Below are positions 52,844-62,203 of a stretch of 64,000 bases of DNA, one piece after another. Made by a program: the position numbers and the translations under genes. The notes under the pieces were generated by a model. That model saw only the letters and a program-made list of their open reading frames with translations, did not search any database and had not been told where the DNA came from. Numbering within the stretch: position 1 is the stretch's first letter; every line of letters begins with the position of its first letter. Origin of the DNA: a bacterium A37T11 (lineage in GTDB: Bacteria > Bacteroidota > Bacteroidia > Sphingobacteriales > Sphingobacteriaceae); assembly GCA_900109895.1 (NCBI GenBank), contig FOBR01000004.1, forward strand, positions 1 to 64,000, read 5' to 3'.

Positions 52844-53650
52844 TTAAAAAGATCCCTGCTCGTTCAATTTGGGTTTTTCATTATATGCATCCAAATTAGC
52901 TATAAACTTTCCGTATTCCGGACGATAACCATGCATCGTTGGGTTTTCAATCACTTCCTTTACGGAAATTACCTTATAGATATAGCTACTGGTTTCGGAG
53001 TTAAGCTTTAATTTGAATAGATTATCCTGGCCTTGCCGATCTATGGCTTTTTGCAGATTTCCTCCACCAGCATTGAAAGCAGCTGCTACCAGCATCCAGC
53101 TATTAAATTGCCGATAGAGTACTTTGAGGTATTTGCAGGCAGCAGCGGTTGATTTGCGGATATCCTGACGTTCATCATTCCCTTCATCGACATTCAATCC
53201 AAAGGCAGCTGCAGTTTGAGGCATAAATTGCCAATAACCAGACGCTCCTTTATGGGATGAAGTACCAGTTTCAAAACCACTTTCTACCAACGGCAAATAC
53301 CTAAAATCTTCCGGAATACCATACCTACGAAGGATGGGGGCGATAACCGGAAAATATTTCTGAGCTATACGGTGAAGGCGGTGGCTCCTTAATTTTTTAA
53401 ACGAATACGCCTTCATGTAGCGCATCATCCTGTTTTCTACTTTAGAATCACCCAGTGGAAGATCTTCAGCAGCAAAAGTAAGCGATGAATAATAAGGATT
53501 ATTTCGCTTTACTTCTGTTTCTTCTGTAGTTACTGTTTTTGTCTTATGGAAATATTTATTTCCTGATGCCCGGCTATTGAATATAAAGATTTTCGTTAGC
53601 ACCATGACCAGCAACAGCACGCTACAGGATAGCAGTTGTTTCTTTATCAT
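52844..53650 (-). CDS. Lytic transglycosylase (SLT/MltD-type)
   Basis: 268 residues from the ATG at 53650, preceded by AAAGGA, a good ribosome site; a longer frame to 53749 has no support. One N-terminal membrane anchor (LLSCSVLLLVMVLTKIFIF), then an SLT domain: YGIPEDFRYLPLVESGFETG with the catalytic Glu, SHKGASGYWQFMPQTAAAFG and AAFNAGGGNLQKAID. It cleaves peptidoglycan glycan strands forming anhydro-muramic ends. No LysM repeats. Single gene. Confidence 0.88.
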   Translation of the reverse strand: MIKKQLLSCSVLLLVMVLTKIFIFNSRASGNKYFHKTKTVTTEETEVKRNNPYYSSLTFAAEDLPLGDSKVENRMMRYMKAYSFKKLRSHRLHRIAQKYFPVIAPILRRYGIPEDFRYLPLVESGFETGTSSHKGASGYWQFMPQTAAAFGLNVDEGNDERQDIRKSTAAACKYLKVLYRQFNSWMLVAAAFNAGGGNLQKAIDRQGQDNLFKLKLNSETSSYIYKVISVKEVIENPTMHGYRPEYGKFIANLDAYNEKPKLNEQGSF

Positions 53651-53873
53651 ATTCCTTTCTTTTCTTGTTACGCTCAAGGTCTTTTTGGTGACGATCACCG
53701 CCAGATTGCTTGAGCACATTGTAGATTGGATCGTTGCAAAAGTATGCATTTAGGATGCTATATAACAAACACTTATGTAACATACCCAAAAAATTAACAA
53801 TTTTTAACGTCTTAAATATTGGATAATCTTGCTTGAAAATTGGCCTATAGTGTAATATAAACGTATTTTTAGC

Positions 53874-53881
53874 TACCTTTG
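53874..53881 (+). promoter_or_regulatory. -7 box of the pseudouridine synthase gene
   Basis: TACCTTTG, exact match to TAnnTTTG, 30 bp before the ATG. No good -33 TTTG is present at the expected distance. Confidence 0.35.
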
Positions 53882-53910
53882 CAGTTCAAACTTTCAGGGG
53901 TAAATTTAAT

Positions 53911-55239
53911 ATGCCATTTAGTAACAAAAGGAACAGTCGCGAAGACAAATCCGGCAAAGCAGGTAGGCCTGGCTTCAGAAAACGCGTTCCAGGTGAACGC
54001 ATCAATGATAGGGATAATGCCCGCCCTGCTAGCGGTGACGATACGGAAGACAGAAATCGCCCATTTTCGACTAATAAACCCTTTGATAGGGGTAATAAAC
54101 CCTATGATAAAAATAAAAAGGTGTTTGACAGAATTACTAAACCGTTTGAAAAAAGTAGTAAACCGTTCGACCGAACCAGTAAATCATTTGACCGGAATAG
54201 TAAACCCTTTGAAAGAAGTAATAAACCGTTAGACAAGAATCGTTCACAGGGTGCTGGTGACAAACCTTACCAAAAAGACCGGATTTTTGATAAAGACAAG
54301 CCCTTTAACCGGAATAGTGACAAACCTGTAAATCGCGACCGTTCGTTTAGTAAAGATACGCCTTATAATAAGGATAAACATTTTAACAAAGACAAATCCT
54401 TTAGTAAAGACAGGCCTTATAGACAAGATAAGCCTTATGCCAAAGAGGGCGTAGGCCGAAAACGTACCGTACGCTCTGATGACCGCGAAGAAAAACGTTT
54501 TGCAAAAGAGCGGGAAGATAACGGTATGATCCGCTTAAACCGATATATTGCAAATTCTGGTATTTGTTCACGCAGGAAAGCCGATGAGCTAATTGAAGCA
54601 GGCGTTGTTAGCGTAAATGGCGTAGTGGTATCTGAACTTGGTACTAAGGTAGACCCCATGAAGGACGAAATACGTTACAATGGCGAGCGGCTAAAACGCG
54701 AAAAGATGGTGTACGTATTGTTAAATAAGCCCAAAGATTACATCACCACTACCGAAGATCCGCAGGAAAGGCGTACCGTGATGAACTTAGTGGATAAAGC
54801 CACACGCGAACGAATCTACCCGGTGGGCCGCCTTGACCGGAACACTACGGGACTGTTATTAATGACCAATGATGGGGACCTGGCCGAAAAGCTTTCTCAC
54901 CCACGCAACAGCATTACAAAAATATACCAGGTAGAGCTTAACAAAAATCTCACCCAAGGTGATTTTAACAAAATTGAGTTTGGTTTGACGCTGGAAGATG
55001 GCTTAATTAAACCTGATAGTCTTTCCTATGTGCAGGGTGGTAGCAAAAAGGACATCGGAATCCAAATCCACAGCGGCAAAAACCGCATTGTGCGACGCAT
55101 ATTTGAGCATTTGGGCTATGACGTAGTTAAATTAGACCGCGTTATTTATGCAAACCTCACTAAAAAAGATCTACCCCGTGGCCGCTGGCGCTATTTGGAA
55201 GAAAAGGAAATTATCCAACTAAAACATTTCATTAAATAA
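53911..55239 (+). CDS. RsuA/RluB-family pseudouridine synthase with long disordered N-terminus
   Basis: 442 residues. Residues 1-205 are low-complexity, rich in K, R, D, N, F and P, with about 20 copies of a [NS]KPFDR-like motif. The enzyme follows: S4 RNA-binding domain (MIRLNRYIANSGICSRRKAD, ELIEAGVVSVNG), then the catalytic domain with GRLDRNTTGLLLMTNDGD (catalytic Asp) and GKNRIVRRIFEHLGY. Similar to RluB, which modifies 23S rRNA. The basic, aromatic tail would bind RNA or condense; it is common in Bacteroidota but unusually long here. Confidence 0.9.
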   Translation: MPFSNKRNSREDKSGKAGRPGFRKRVPGERINDRDNARPASGDDTEDRNRPFSTNKPFDRGNKPYDKNKKVFDRITKPFEKSSKPFDRTSKSFDRNSKPFERSNKPLDKNRSQGAGDKPYQKDRIFDKDKPFNRNSDKPVNRDRSFSKDTPYNKDKHFNKDKSFSKDRPYRQDKPYAKEGVGRKRTVRSDDREEKRFAKEREDNGMIRLNRYIANSGICSRRKADELIEAGVVSVNGVVVSELGTKVDPMKDEIRYNGERLKREKMVYVLLNKPKDYITTTEDPQERRTVMNLVDKATRERIYPVGRLDRNTTGLLLMTNDGDLAEKLSHPRNSITKIYQVELNKNLTQGDFNKIEFGLTLEDGLIKPDSLSYVQGGSKKDIGIQIHSGKNRIVRRIFEHLGYDVVKLDRVIYANLTKKDLPRGRWRYLEEKEIIQLKHFIK

Positions 55240-56379
55240 TTACCTTAGGATTTCGCGGGAGATCACCATGCGCTGAATTTCAGAAGTACCTTCGTAGATC
55301 TGCGTGATCTTGGCATCGCGCATCAGGCGTTCTACATGGTATTCTTTTACGTATCCGTATCCTCCGTGTATCTGTACGGCTTCTATGGTTGTTTTCATGG
55401 CTACTTCCGAAGCAAATAACTTGGCCATAGAGGCTGCCTGGGCATAAGGCTGGCCCTGGTCTTTGAGCCATGCCGCATTTAAGCAAAGTAGGCGGGCTGC
55501 TTCAATTTCGGTTGCCATATCGGCTAGTTTAAACTGTATAGCCTGGTGACTAGCAATGGGCTGTCCAAAGGTGATTCGCTCTTTGGCGTATTTGACAGCC
55601 AATTCAAATGCCCCGGAAGCGATGCCTAACGCTTGGGATGCAATACCGATACGGCCTCCTTCAAGCGTTTTCATGGCAAACCTAAACCCAAAACCATCCT
55701 CGCCTATCCGATTTTCTTTGGGTACTTTCACGGCTGAAAAATGCAGGGAATGAGTATCTGAGCCGCGAATACCCATCTTATGTTCCTTGGAGCCCACGGT
55801 AAAGCCTTCCATCCCTTTCTCAACAATGAATGCATTTATGCCATGGTGGCCTTTTTCGGGATGCGTTTGGGCAATGACCAGGTATGTAGAGGCCGTATTT
55901 CCATTGGTAATCCAGTTTTTGGTGCCGTTGAGCTCATAATGATCCCCATTATCTTGAGCGGTGGTGCGCTGCGAGCTCGCATCAGAGCCTGCCTCAGGTT
56001 CTGATAGGCAGAACGCTCCGATTTGAGTGCCTGCAGCCAGTGGTTTCAGGTATTTATCTTTTTGAAATGCATTTCCGTACTTTTCAAGCCCGGAACATAC
56101 CAGCGAATTGTTGACCGATACCACCACCGAAGCGGAGGCGTCAATTTTAGATAATTCTTCCATCACCAGTACATAGGATACCGCATCAAGGCCTGCCCCG
56201 TTGTAATCGGGAGAAACCATCATACCCAAAAAACCAAGTTCGCCTAGTTTTTTTATCTGCTCCGCCGGAAATAGTTCTTTGTCATCGCGTTCGATAACAC
56301 CAGGTTTTAACGCTGTTTGGGCAAATTCACGCGCGGCATCACGGATCATTTGCTGTTCTTCGGTTAATTCAAAAATCAT
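55240..56379 (-). CDS. Acyl-CoA dehydrogenase (short-chain type)
   Basis: 379 residues, standard length. Signatures: FCLSEPEAGSDASSQRT (FAD/substrate signature 1), QFKLADMATEIEAARLLCLN, QIHGGYGYVKEYHVERLMRD, and the catalytic Glu in QIYEGTSEIQRMVIS. FAD-dependent alpha,beta-oxidation of short acyl-CoA (butyryl-CoA-like). Its stop abuts that of the pseudouridine synthase on the other strand. No beta-oxidation partners adjacent. Confidence 0.93.
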   Translation of the reverse strand: MIFELTEEQQMIRDAAREFAQTALKPGVIERDDKELFPAEQIKKLGELGFLGMMVSPDYNGAGLDAVSYVLVMEELSKIDASASVVVSVNNSLVCSGLEKYGNAFQKDKYLKPLAAGTQIGAFCLSEPEAGSDASSQRTTAQDNGDHYELNGTKNWITNGNTASTYLVIAQTHPEKGHHGINAFIVEKGMEGFTVGSKEHKMGIRGSDTHSLHFSAVKVPKENRIGEDGFGFRFAMKTLEGGRIGIASQALGIASGAFELAVKYAKERITFGQPIASHQAIQFKLADMATEIEAARLLCLNAAWLKDQGQPYAQAASMAKLFASEVAMKTTIEAVQIHGGYGYVKEYHVERLMRDAKITQIYEGTSEIQRMVISREILR

Positions 56380-56459
56380 AACTTATCGTTGGTTTAACGC
56401 AAAGATATGCTTTTACTATGCAAGCATACTAAAGAACGGAATAAAATTAAGGAAGTGGA

Positions 56460-56807
56460 TTAGATTAGCCGGTTATTTTCATCCGGAAAGACCAGCACTG
56501 GCTGATAAGTTCGTGCTTCTTCCAGGTTCATAAGTGCATAAGAAATGATAATAACGATATCGCCTACCTGTGCCAGGCGCGCAGCTGCGCCATTTAAGCA
56601 AATAATTCCCGAACCCCGATCGCCTTTTATAACGTAGGTTTCAAAACGGGCACCATTGTTATTGTTGACAATTTGGACCTTTTCATTGGGAATCATGTTT
56701 GCTGCTTCAATCAAATCTTCATCGATCGTGATGCTACCTACATAGTTTAACTCAGCCTGCGTAACCCTGACCCGATGGATCTTTGATTTTAATACCTCGA
56801 TCATCAT
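56460..56807 (-). CDS. panD: Aspartate 1-decarboxylase
   Basis: 115 residues. Pyruvoyl enzyme precursor: self-cleavage occurs in [12 protein letters not shown] between Gly24 and Ser25, exactly the E. coli positions; [20 protein letters not shown] is the conserved pocket. It makes beta-alanine for pantothenate. Encoded 45 bp downstream of panC in the same direction, so the two genes supply and use beta-alanine together. Confidence 0.95.
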   Translation of the reverse strand: MMIEVLKSKIHRVRVTQAELNYVGSITIDEDLIEAANMIPNEKVQIVNNNNGARFETYVIKGDRGSGIICLNGAAARLAQVGDIVIIISYALMNLEEARTYQPVLVFPDENNRLI

Positions 56808-56821
56808 GGCGCAAAGATAAG

Positions 56822-56849
56822 AAGTTTTACGTTATACGTTGTAAGTTGT
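56822..56849. repeat. Four-unit heptamer array (AAGTTTT/ACGTTAT type), intergenic
   Basis: Four 7-bp units between panC and panD, same family as the array inside fecR at 5776-5810. Confidence 0.55.
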
Positions 56850-56852
56850 CAG

Positions 56853-57698
56853 TTAAAGGATCATGTTGTCTATTAGCCGCACGTCTTCTACCCTGGCTGC
56901 TACAAGGGCTATGACTTCGGTATTTTCGTTTTCTGGCCATTCTTCCAATTCATTGAGTGTTGTGCCCTCACAAATGACCAAATATTCTGGAGTTACGCCG
57001 GGAGCAGCTTCTAGCTGTGACCATGCGTTTGATCGTAATTTGGCGGGGTTTATAGACCTCCCCTGTTCTTTTATACCCTTCAGCACGCGGTAAAGAGCCA
57101 ATGCATTCCAACGACCCGCATCTGATAAACGCACATTCCGGGAGCTCATGGCCAACCCCGCTGGTTCCCGGATGATGGGGCAACGGACGATCTGCACATC
57201 CATTGATAGCTTTTGAACCATATACTGTATGACCAACCATTGCTGATAGTCTTTCTGGCCAAATAACGCATATTGAGGCCTCGTGGCATCTAACAATTTT
57301 TTGACAACTTGGGTTACACCTTGGTAGTGTCCTGGCCGCAATGCACCCTCCAGCACATCTTCCAGGCCAGCCAGGTCAAACTGCCAATGTTCATCAGGCC
57401 CATACATCTCACTGACCGTGGGCATAAAGATGACATCACAACCTGCACTTGTTAATATAGCCTTGTCTTGCTCTTCTGTACGTGGATATTTGGCCAGATC
57501 TGCCGGGTCATTAAATTGAGTGGGATTAACAAAAATGCTGCAGACGACCACATGGGCCAATTCTTTTGCTTTTTTAATCAGGGATATGTGCCCCATATGC
57601 AATGCTCCCATCGTGGGGACTAAAGCGATACTGTGCCCTTCCTGGCGTAAATTATCCAAATAGGCTGTTAAGGCTAGTTTTTTTTCAAATATTTTCAC
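56853..57698 (-). CDS. panC: Pantothenate synthetase (pantoate--beta-alanine ligase)
   Basis: 281 residues. HIGH-like motif in PTMGALHMGHISLIKKA, FVNPTQFNDPADL, PTVSEMYG, GQKDYQQW and the KMSKS-equivalent AMSSRNVRLSD. Joins pantoate and beta-alanine with ATP. It heads the panC-panD pair and is divergent from the GT5-like gene; the shared 57699-57932 region holds the latter's promoter. Confidence 0.95.
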   Translation of the reverse strand: MKIFEKKLALTAYLDNLRQEGHSIALVPTMGALHMGHISLIKKAKELAHVVVCSIFVNPTQFNDPADLAKYPRTEEQDKAILTSAGCDVIFMPTVSEMYGPDEHWQFDLAGLEDVLEGALRPGHYQGVTQVVKKLLDATRPQYALFGQKDYQQWLVIQYMVQKLSMDVQIVRCPIIREPAGLAMSSRNVRLSDAGRWNALALYRVLKGIKEQGRSINPAKLRSNAWSQLEAAPGVTPEYLVICEGTTLNELEEWPENENTEVIALVAARVEDVRLIDNMIL

Positions 57699-57770
57699 TA
57701 GAAACTTTTAATATTTAAGGGGCAAAGTTGCTCAAATATCCTGTCTTCACAAAGCCTATTTGATAAGTAG

Positions 57771-57801
57771 TTGATTTATTTGGTTATTTTGTGTATATTT
57801 G
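57771..57801 (+). promoter_or_regulatory. Promoter of the GT5-like gene and glmS
   Basis: TTGA at 57771, 19-bp spacer, TATATTTG at 57794-57801, an exact -7 match. It leaves a 5' leader of about 125 nt with no other feature seen. Confidence 0.5.
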
Positions 57802-57932
57802 CAGTCTAAATTTTCAATTATTATAATTAATTCTTTAATTTATTAAGCGATGGTAGGCTTTTATATACAATTGCATAAGCTGCTTATCATGATTTCTTTT
57901 CTTAAAAATACATAAAAATAATTTTATTGGAG

Positions 57933-58757
57933 ATGGCAAAAACGAAGATATTGTTTATTACCCACGAGATGTCGCCTTTCCTCGAGCTAAGTAAAATTTC
58001 TGAAGTTACCCGGCAATTGCCGCAGGCCATGCAGGAGAAAGGATTTGAGATCCGCATCCTGATGCCCCGCTTCGGCAACATTAATGAACGCCGCAACAGA
58101 TTGCATGAGGTGATCCGTTTATCAGGAATGAATATCGTAGTTGATAACAACGACAACCCACTTATTATTAAAGTGGCATCTATCCCTGCAGCTCGTATGC
58201 AGGTTTACTTCCTGGATAATGAAGAATATTTTCAGCGAAAGCATGTATTTTGCGACGATGGCGGTAAATTCTTTGCCGATAACAATGAGCGCACGATATT
58301 TTTTTGCAAAGGGGCTTTAGAAACCGTTAAGAAACTTGGCTGGGCTCCTGATGTGGTTCATTGCCACGGGTGGATGAGCGCGCTGGTACCAGCGTATATG
58401 AAGACGGCCTATAAAGATGATCCGACGTTTAAGGATGCAAAAGTGATCTACTCACTCTATGATGAAGCTTTAAAAGAAGATTTAGGTGAAAATTTTGCTT
58501 CCATGGCGCTGACAGGTAATATGACCGCAGCAGACCTGATACCTTACCAGTCGGGAAGTTATTTTAGTTTGTATGAAGGGGCATTAAGTTACTCTGACAT
58601 GGTGGTGCTGACTGGCGATGCACTGTGCGAAGATATGTTAAATATTGTCAAAAAGACTGACATTCCTGTTTTTAACGCCGAAAATGACGGTGAATTTGAA
58701 AACTATTGCAACCTATACGAGCAATTTTCAGGCGAGGAGCTTGAGACTTTAGCTTAA
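57933..58757 (+). CDS. GT5 glycogen/starch synthase-like protein, N-terminal domain only
   Basis: 274 residues from ATG 57933. The fold is that of the N-terminal half of glycogen synthases (glycosyltransferase 5): KTKILFITHEMSPFLELSKI, then DVVHCHGWMSALVPAYMKTA and YSLYDEA. The ADP-glucose loop that should read KTGGL is replaced by LSKIS, and the C-terminal nucleotide-binding half is missing, so it is probably not an active synthase. Such short homologues sit next to panC in many Bacteroidota. It is 12 bp upstream of glmS. Confidence 0.8.
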   Translation: MAKTKILFITHEMSPFLELSKISEVTRQLPQAMQEKGFEIRILMPRFGNINERRNRLHEVIRLSGMNIVVDNNDNPLIIKVASIPAARMQVYFLDNEEYFQRKHVFCDDGGKFFADNNERTIFFCKGALETVKKLGWAPDVVHCHGWMSALVPAYMKTAYKDDPTFKDAKVIYSLYDEALKEDLGENFASMALTGNMTAADLIPYQSGSYFSLYEGALSYSDMVVLTGDALCEDMLNIVKKTDIPVFNAENDGEFENYCNLYEQFSGEELETLA

Positions 58758-58769
58758 AGTAAACCGGTT

Positions 58770-60605
58770 ATGTGTGGAATAATCGGGTATGTTGGTTATC
58801 GGGATGCTTGGCCAATTATTATTAAGGGTCTGAAACGACTGGAATATCGTGGCTACGACAGTGCAGGCGTGGCCTTGGTAGATCAGGGCATGCATATATA
58901 TAAGTCTGCCGGCAAGGTTAGCCATTTAGAACAGGCTGCAGAAGGGAGCGACTTCAACGGACATACTGGCATTGGCCATACACGCTGGGCTACCCATGGC
59001 GTGCCTTCTGACCGTAACGCACACCCTCATTCCTCTGGTGATGGCCAGCTGGCTATTGTGCACAATGGCATTATTGAAAATTATGCCACGCTTAAAGAGG
59101 AGCTCGTCGGCCGCGGCCATACGTTTATAAGCGAAACCGATACTGAAGTGCTTATTCATCTCATCGAAGACATCCAGCAGGAAGAGCGTGTCAATCTTGC
59201 CGAAGCGGTCAGATTGGCGCTCACTCAAGTTGTTGGTGCGTATGCTATAGCTATCACAAATGCCGCGCATCCCAAGCAACTCATTGTCGCCCGAAAGGGT
59301 AGCCCCTTGGTCATCGGCGTCGGTGAAAACGAATATTTCATCGGGTCTGACGCATCCCCCATTATTGAGTACACCCGTAATGTCATTTACCTTAAGGACC
59401 GCGAAATTGCTATCATAAACGGAAATGAACTCGTGGTCAAAACCATTGAAAACGAAATCCAGACCCCTTATATCCAGCAACTGGAAATGCGCCTGGAGCT
59501 GTTGGAAAAGGCCGGATACGATCATTTCATGCTTAAGGAGATCCATGAGCAACCCCGGTCTGTCAAAGATTGTATGCGTGGACGCATCTACCCTCTGGAA
59601 GGCAATATCCAACTGGGGGGCATCAAGGACTATGGAGATAAGCTGCGCCAGGCTGAGCGTATCATCATTGTCGCATGCGGCACCTCGTGGCATGCCGGGC
59701 TGGTGGGTGAATACCTCATTGAAGAATTTGCGCGGGTACCTGTAGAGGTGGAATATGCGTCTGAATTCAGGTACCGTAATCCCATTATATCCGAAAAAGA
59801 CATTGTCATTGCTATTTCTCAGTCGGGTGAGACCGCTGATACGATGGCTGCTATTCGGTTGGCAAAAGAGAAAGGGGCTACTATCTTTGGCATATGCAAC
59901 GTGGTTGGATCATCCATTCCGCGCCTTACTCATGCCGGGGTGTACACCCATGCTGGCCCGGAGATTGGCGTTGCTTCTACAAAAGCATTTACTGGACAAG
60001 TTACCGTGCTTACCTTAATGGCACTCTATATTGCCCAACTGAGGGGAACCATTGCTCAAAATAAGCTCGTACAACTGCTTACAGAATTGGAAGAAATACC
60101 AGCTCTCATTGAGCAGTGCCTCACCACAGATGAAGCTACCCGCTATATTGCCAACGAGATCAAGGATGTACGCAACTGTATCTTCCTTGGACGCGGCACT
60201 GGCTTTCCTGTGGCTCTGGAAGGTGCTCTGAAGCTCAAAGAAATATCCTATATCCACGCGGAGGGTTATCCGGCTGCAGAAATGAAGCATGGCCCCATTG
60301 CCTTGATTGACGAGGAGATGCCCGTGGTAGTCATAGCCACTAAAAATGCTTCGTATGAAAAGGTCATCAGCAACATACAGGAAGTAAAAGCTCGTAAAGG
60401 AAAGGTGATTGCCATTGTTACTGCAGGTGATACTGAAGTGCGCAAAATGGCTGATTTTGTATTGGAAATCCCTGCAGCAGATGACGCTTTCCTGCCCCTG
60501 TTGGCCACAATCCCCTTGCAACTGCTGGCTTACCACACCGCCCTGCTCAGAGGCTGCAACGTAGACCAACCCCGTAATTTAGCCAAGTCGGTTACGGTGG
60601 AGTAG
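58770..60605 (+). CDS. glmS: Glutamine--fructose-6-phosphate aminotransferase (isomerizing)
   Basis: 611 residues. N-terminal glutaminase with catalytic Cys2 (MCGIIGYVGYRDAWPIIIKG; RLEYRGYDSAGVAL), then two SIS sugar-isomerase domains (IVACGTSWHAGLVGEYLIEE; AISQSGETADTMAA; LGRGTGFPVALEGALKLKEI) and the C-terminal NLAKSVTVE. First step of the UDP-GlcNAc pathway for peptidoglycan and LPS. No ribozyme-like leader was recognised in the 12-bp gap. Confidence 0.96.
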   Translation: MCGIIGYVGYRDAWPIIIKGLKRLEYRGYDSAGVALVDQGMHIYKSAGKVSHLEQAAEGSDFNGHTGIGHTRWATHGVPSDRNAHPHSSGDGQLAIVHNGIIENYATLKEELVGRGHTFISETDTEVLIHLIEDIQQEERVNLAEAVRLALTQVVGAYAIAITNAAHPKQLIVARKGSPLVIGVGENEYFIGSDASPIIEYTRNVIYLKDREIAIINGNELVVKTIENEIQTPYIQQLEMRLELLEKAGYDHFMLKEIHEQPRSVKDCMRGRIYPLEGNIQLGGIKDYGDKLRQAERIIIVACGTSWHAGLVGEYLIEEFARVPVEVEYASEFRYRNPIISEKDIVIAISQSGETADTMAAIRLAKEKGATIFGICNVVGSSIPRLTHAGVYTHAGPEIGVASTKAFTGQVTVLTLMALYIAQLRGTIAQNKLVQLLTELEEIPALIEQCLTTDEATRYIANEIKDVRNCIFLGRGTGFPVALEGALKLKEISYIHAEGYPAAEMKHGPIALIDEEMPVVVIATKNASYEKVISNIQEVKARKGKVIAIVTAGDTEVRKMADFVLEIPAADDAFLPLLATIPLQLLAYHTALLRGCNVDQPRNLAKSVTVE

Positions 60606-62078
60606 CTACTTCGCTTTCCCTTTTCTGGTTTTGAATGACCGCATGTCGCTAGCTTTTTGGGCTTTTCCACCAACCAATGTCATGGCACAACGAAATCCTA
60701 CAATTGCCGATGACTGGTCTTGCTGCATGAAGCGGCGGGTACCTGGATTTAGCCAGTAAGCCCTGTCGTTCCAGGAACCGCCTTTATAGACCCGGGATTC
60801 ATTATTTACTAACGTAGTTACACCGTAAAGCTGCTTGTTCACACTATCCAGATAACCTCTAAAGTCCGGATCATAGTTCTTGCCTGCAATGGAGCTGCTA
60901 TCGGTTGCGACCGTCCCTTTTTGCAATTCTTCCCAGGTTTGCTTGCGGGGAGCTTTAGCCGGGTCACGGATCGGACGACCATATTTATCTTTAGCATAAA
61001 TACCTTGTTGTGTATTTTCAAGCCGTTTATTAGTGAACACATTTCCCCGGAACGGGTTAAAATCGTCAAAATCTTCAAATGATAATTGCCGGTAAACATC
61101 ACCCACCCACTCATTCACATTGCCTGCCATATCATATAGTCCAAAGTCATTGGGTGGATAGCTTGCCACGGGTGTCGTAATACTGCCGCCATCATTCGGA
61201 TAACCAGAAATGCCCATATTATCCCCTTCACTGATCTTGAAATTGGCCATCATCAATCCATGTGAACGGCGTTTTTCGGACCGGACACCTAAGCCGTTCC
61301 AAGGATATACTTTGTTATCAGTAATCAAACCATATTCGGCATTACCTCCTAAAGCAAGCGCCGCATACTCCCATTCCGCCTCTGTAGGCAGACGTACTGG
61401 CGGCATGAGTGATAGCCCACGTATAGCCTCTTTTTTACCTTTTCCTGTACTTGAATTTCCATATTGCCCATTAAGGTAGATATCTGTATTAAATGATTGG
61501 TCTGTAAAAGTTGTACCTTCATTTGAAAGGATATTTTCATTGATGCGATCGGTACGCCATTGGCAATAATCATTGGCCTGCTCCCAGGTTACGCCTACGA
61601 CGGGATAATCCTGGTATGCCGGGTGCCGCAGGTAATTATCCACGTAAGGCTCATTGTATGAAAGGGGATTGCGCCATACAAGCGTATCCGGAATTGCATT
61701 ATAATACAGTTCTCGGTCATCGGGATATTTTTTACCAATCCAGTTTAGGTATTCCAGCCAGTCTATATTGGTCACTTCGGTCTCATCCATGTAAAAAGTG
61801 GCCACGGTAACTCTGCGGCGAAGATTATCGTTGGTATATGCCAAGTCTTCGGTTTGGCTGCCTCCCATTACAAATGAGCCGCCCTCTATTTCAACCATGC
61901 CAAACTCACTTGTTGACGGGTTTTTCTTCTTGGCTTTTACCCACCCCTTCATCTGGTCATCGTAATCTGCACCCGTTTTGGGCGAGCGCTGACTCATGAG
62001 TAACAACATAAGGCATACTAAGCTGCTGCCCATTAACACTAAATGCCCGTTGAAATTTTTTATATGCTTGTAACTCAT
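60606..62078 (-). CDS. GldJ-like gliding/type IX secretion protein (formylglycine-enzyme fold)
   Basis: 490 residues. One N-terminal hydrophobic segment (about 14-28, LVLMGSSLVCLMLLL) followed by a large FGE-sulfatase/SUMF1-like domain: MVEIEGGSFVMGGSQTEDLA, TFYMDETEVTNIDWLEYLNW, YPVVGVTWEQANDYCQWRTD, RLPTEAEWEYAA, YDMAGNVNEWVGDVYR, VGFRCAMTLVG. The length and the WLEYLNW/DRELYYNAIPD blocks match GldJ rather than GldK. GldJ is normally a lipoprotein; here the only nearby Cys (about residue 22) lies inside the helix and does not form a lipobox. Confidence 0.78.
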   Translation of the reverse strand: MSYKHIKNFNGHLVLMGSSLVCLMLLLMSQRSPKTGADYDDQMKGWVKAKKKNPSTSEFGMVEIEGGSFVMGGSQTEDLAYTNDNLRRRVTVATFYMDETEVTNIDWLEYLNWIGKKYPDDRELYYNAIPDTLVWRNPLSYNEPYVDNYLRHPAYQDYPVVGVTWEQANDYCQWRTDRINENILSNEGTTFTDQSFNTDIYLNGQYGNSSTGKGKKEAIRGLSLMPPVRLPTEAEWEYAALALGGNAEYGLITDNKVYPWNGLGVRSEKRRSHGLMMANFKISEGDNMGISGYPNDGGSITTPVASYPPNDFGLYDMAGNVNEWVGDVYRQLSFEDFDDFNPFRGNVFTNKRLENTQQGIYAKDKYGRPIRDPAKAPRKQTWEELQKGTVATDSSSIAGKNYDPDFRGYLDSVNKQLYGVTTLVNNESRVYKGGSWNDRAYWLNPGTRRFMQQDQSSAIVGFRCAMTLVGGKAQKASDMRSFKTRKGKAK

Positions 62079-62203
62079 TTTTTTTGTTCTCGTAAGCGCT
62101 TGTGTTTACACCTATTAACTCGTAAAAGTAATATATTTCTGGCAATCCGGCAAAATTCAAAAAAAATATACCTACGTTTGGCATTTTCAACAGGATATAT
62201 AGC

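Noticed and set aside
53651-53749. N-terminal extension of the lytic transglycosylase
   Set aside because: The extra residues have no signal-like character, whereas the ATG at 53650 has AAAGGA at the right distance and begins a proper membrane anchor.
62090-62105. Palindrome AAGCGCTT before the gldJ-like gene as a regulator site
   Set aside because: Short, single and of a kind expected by chance; no matching promoter was recognised around it.
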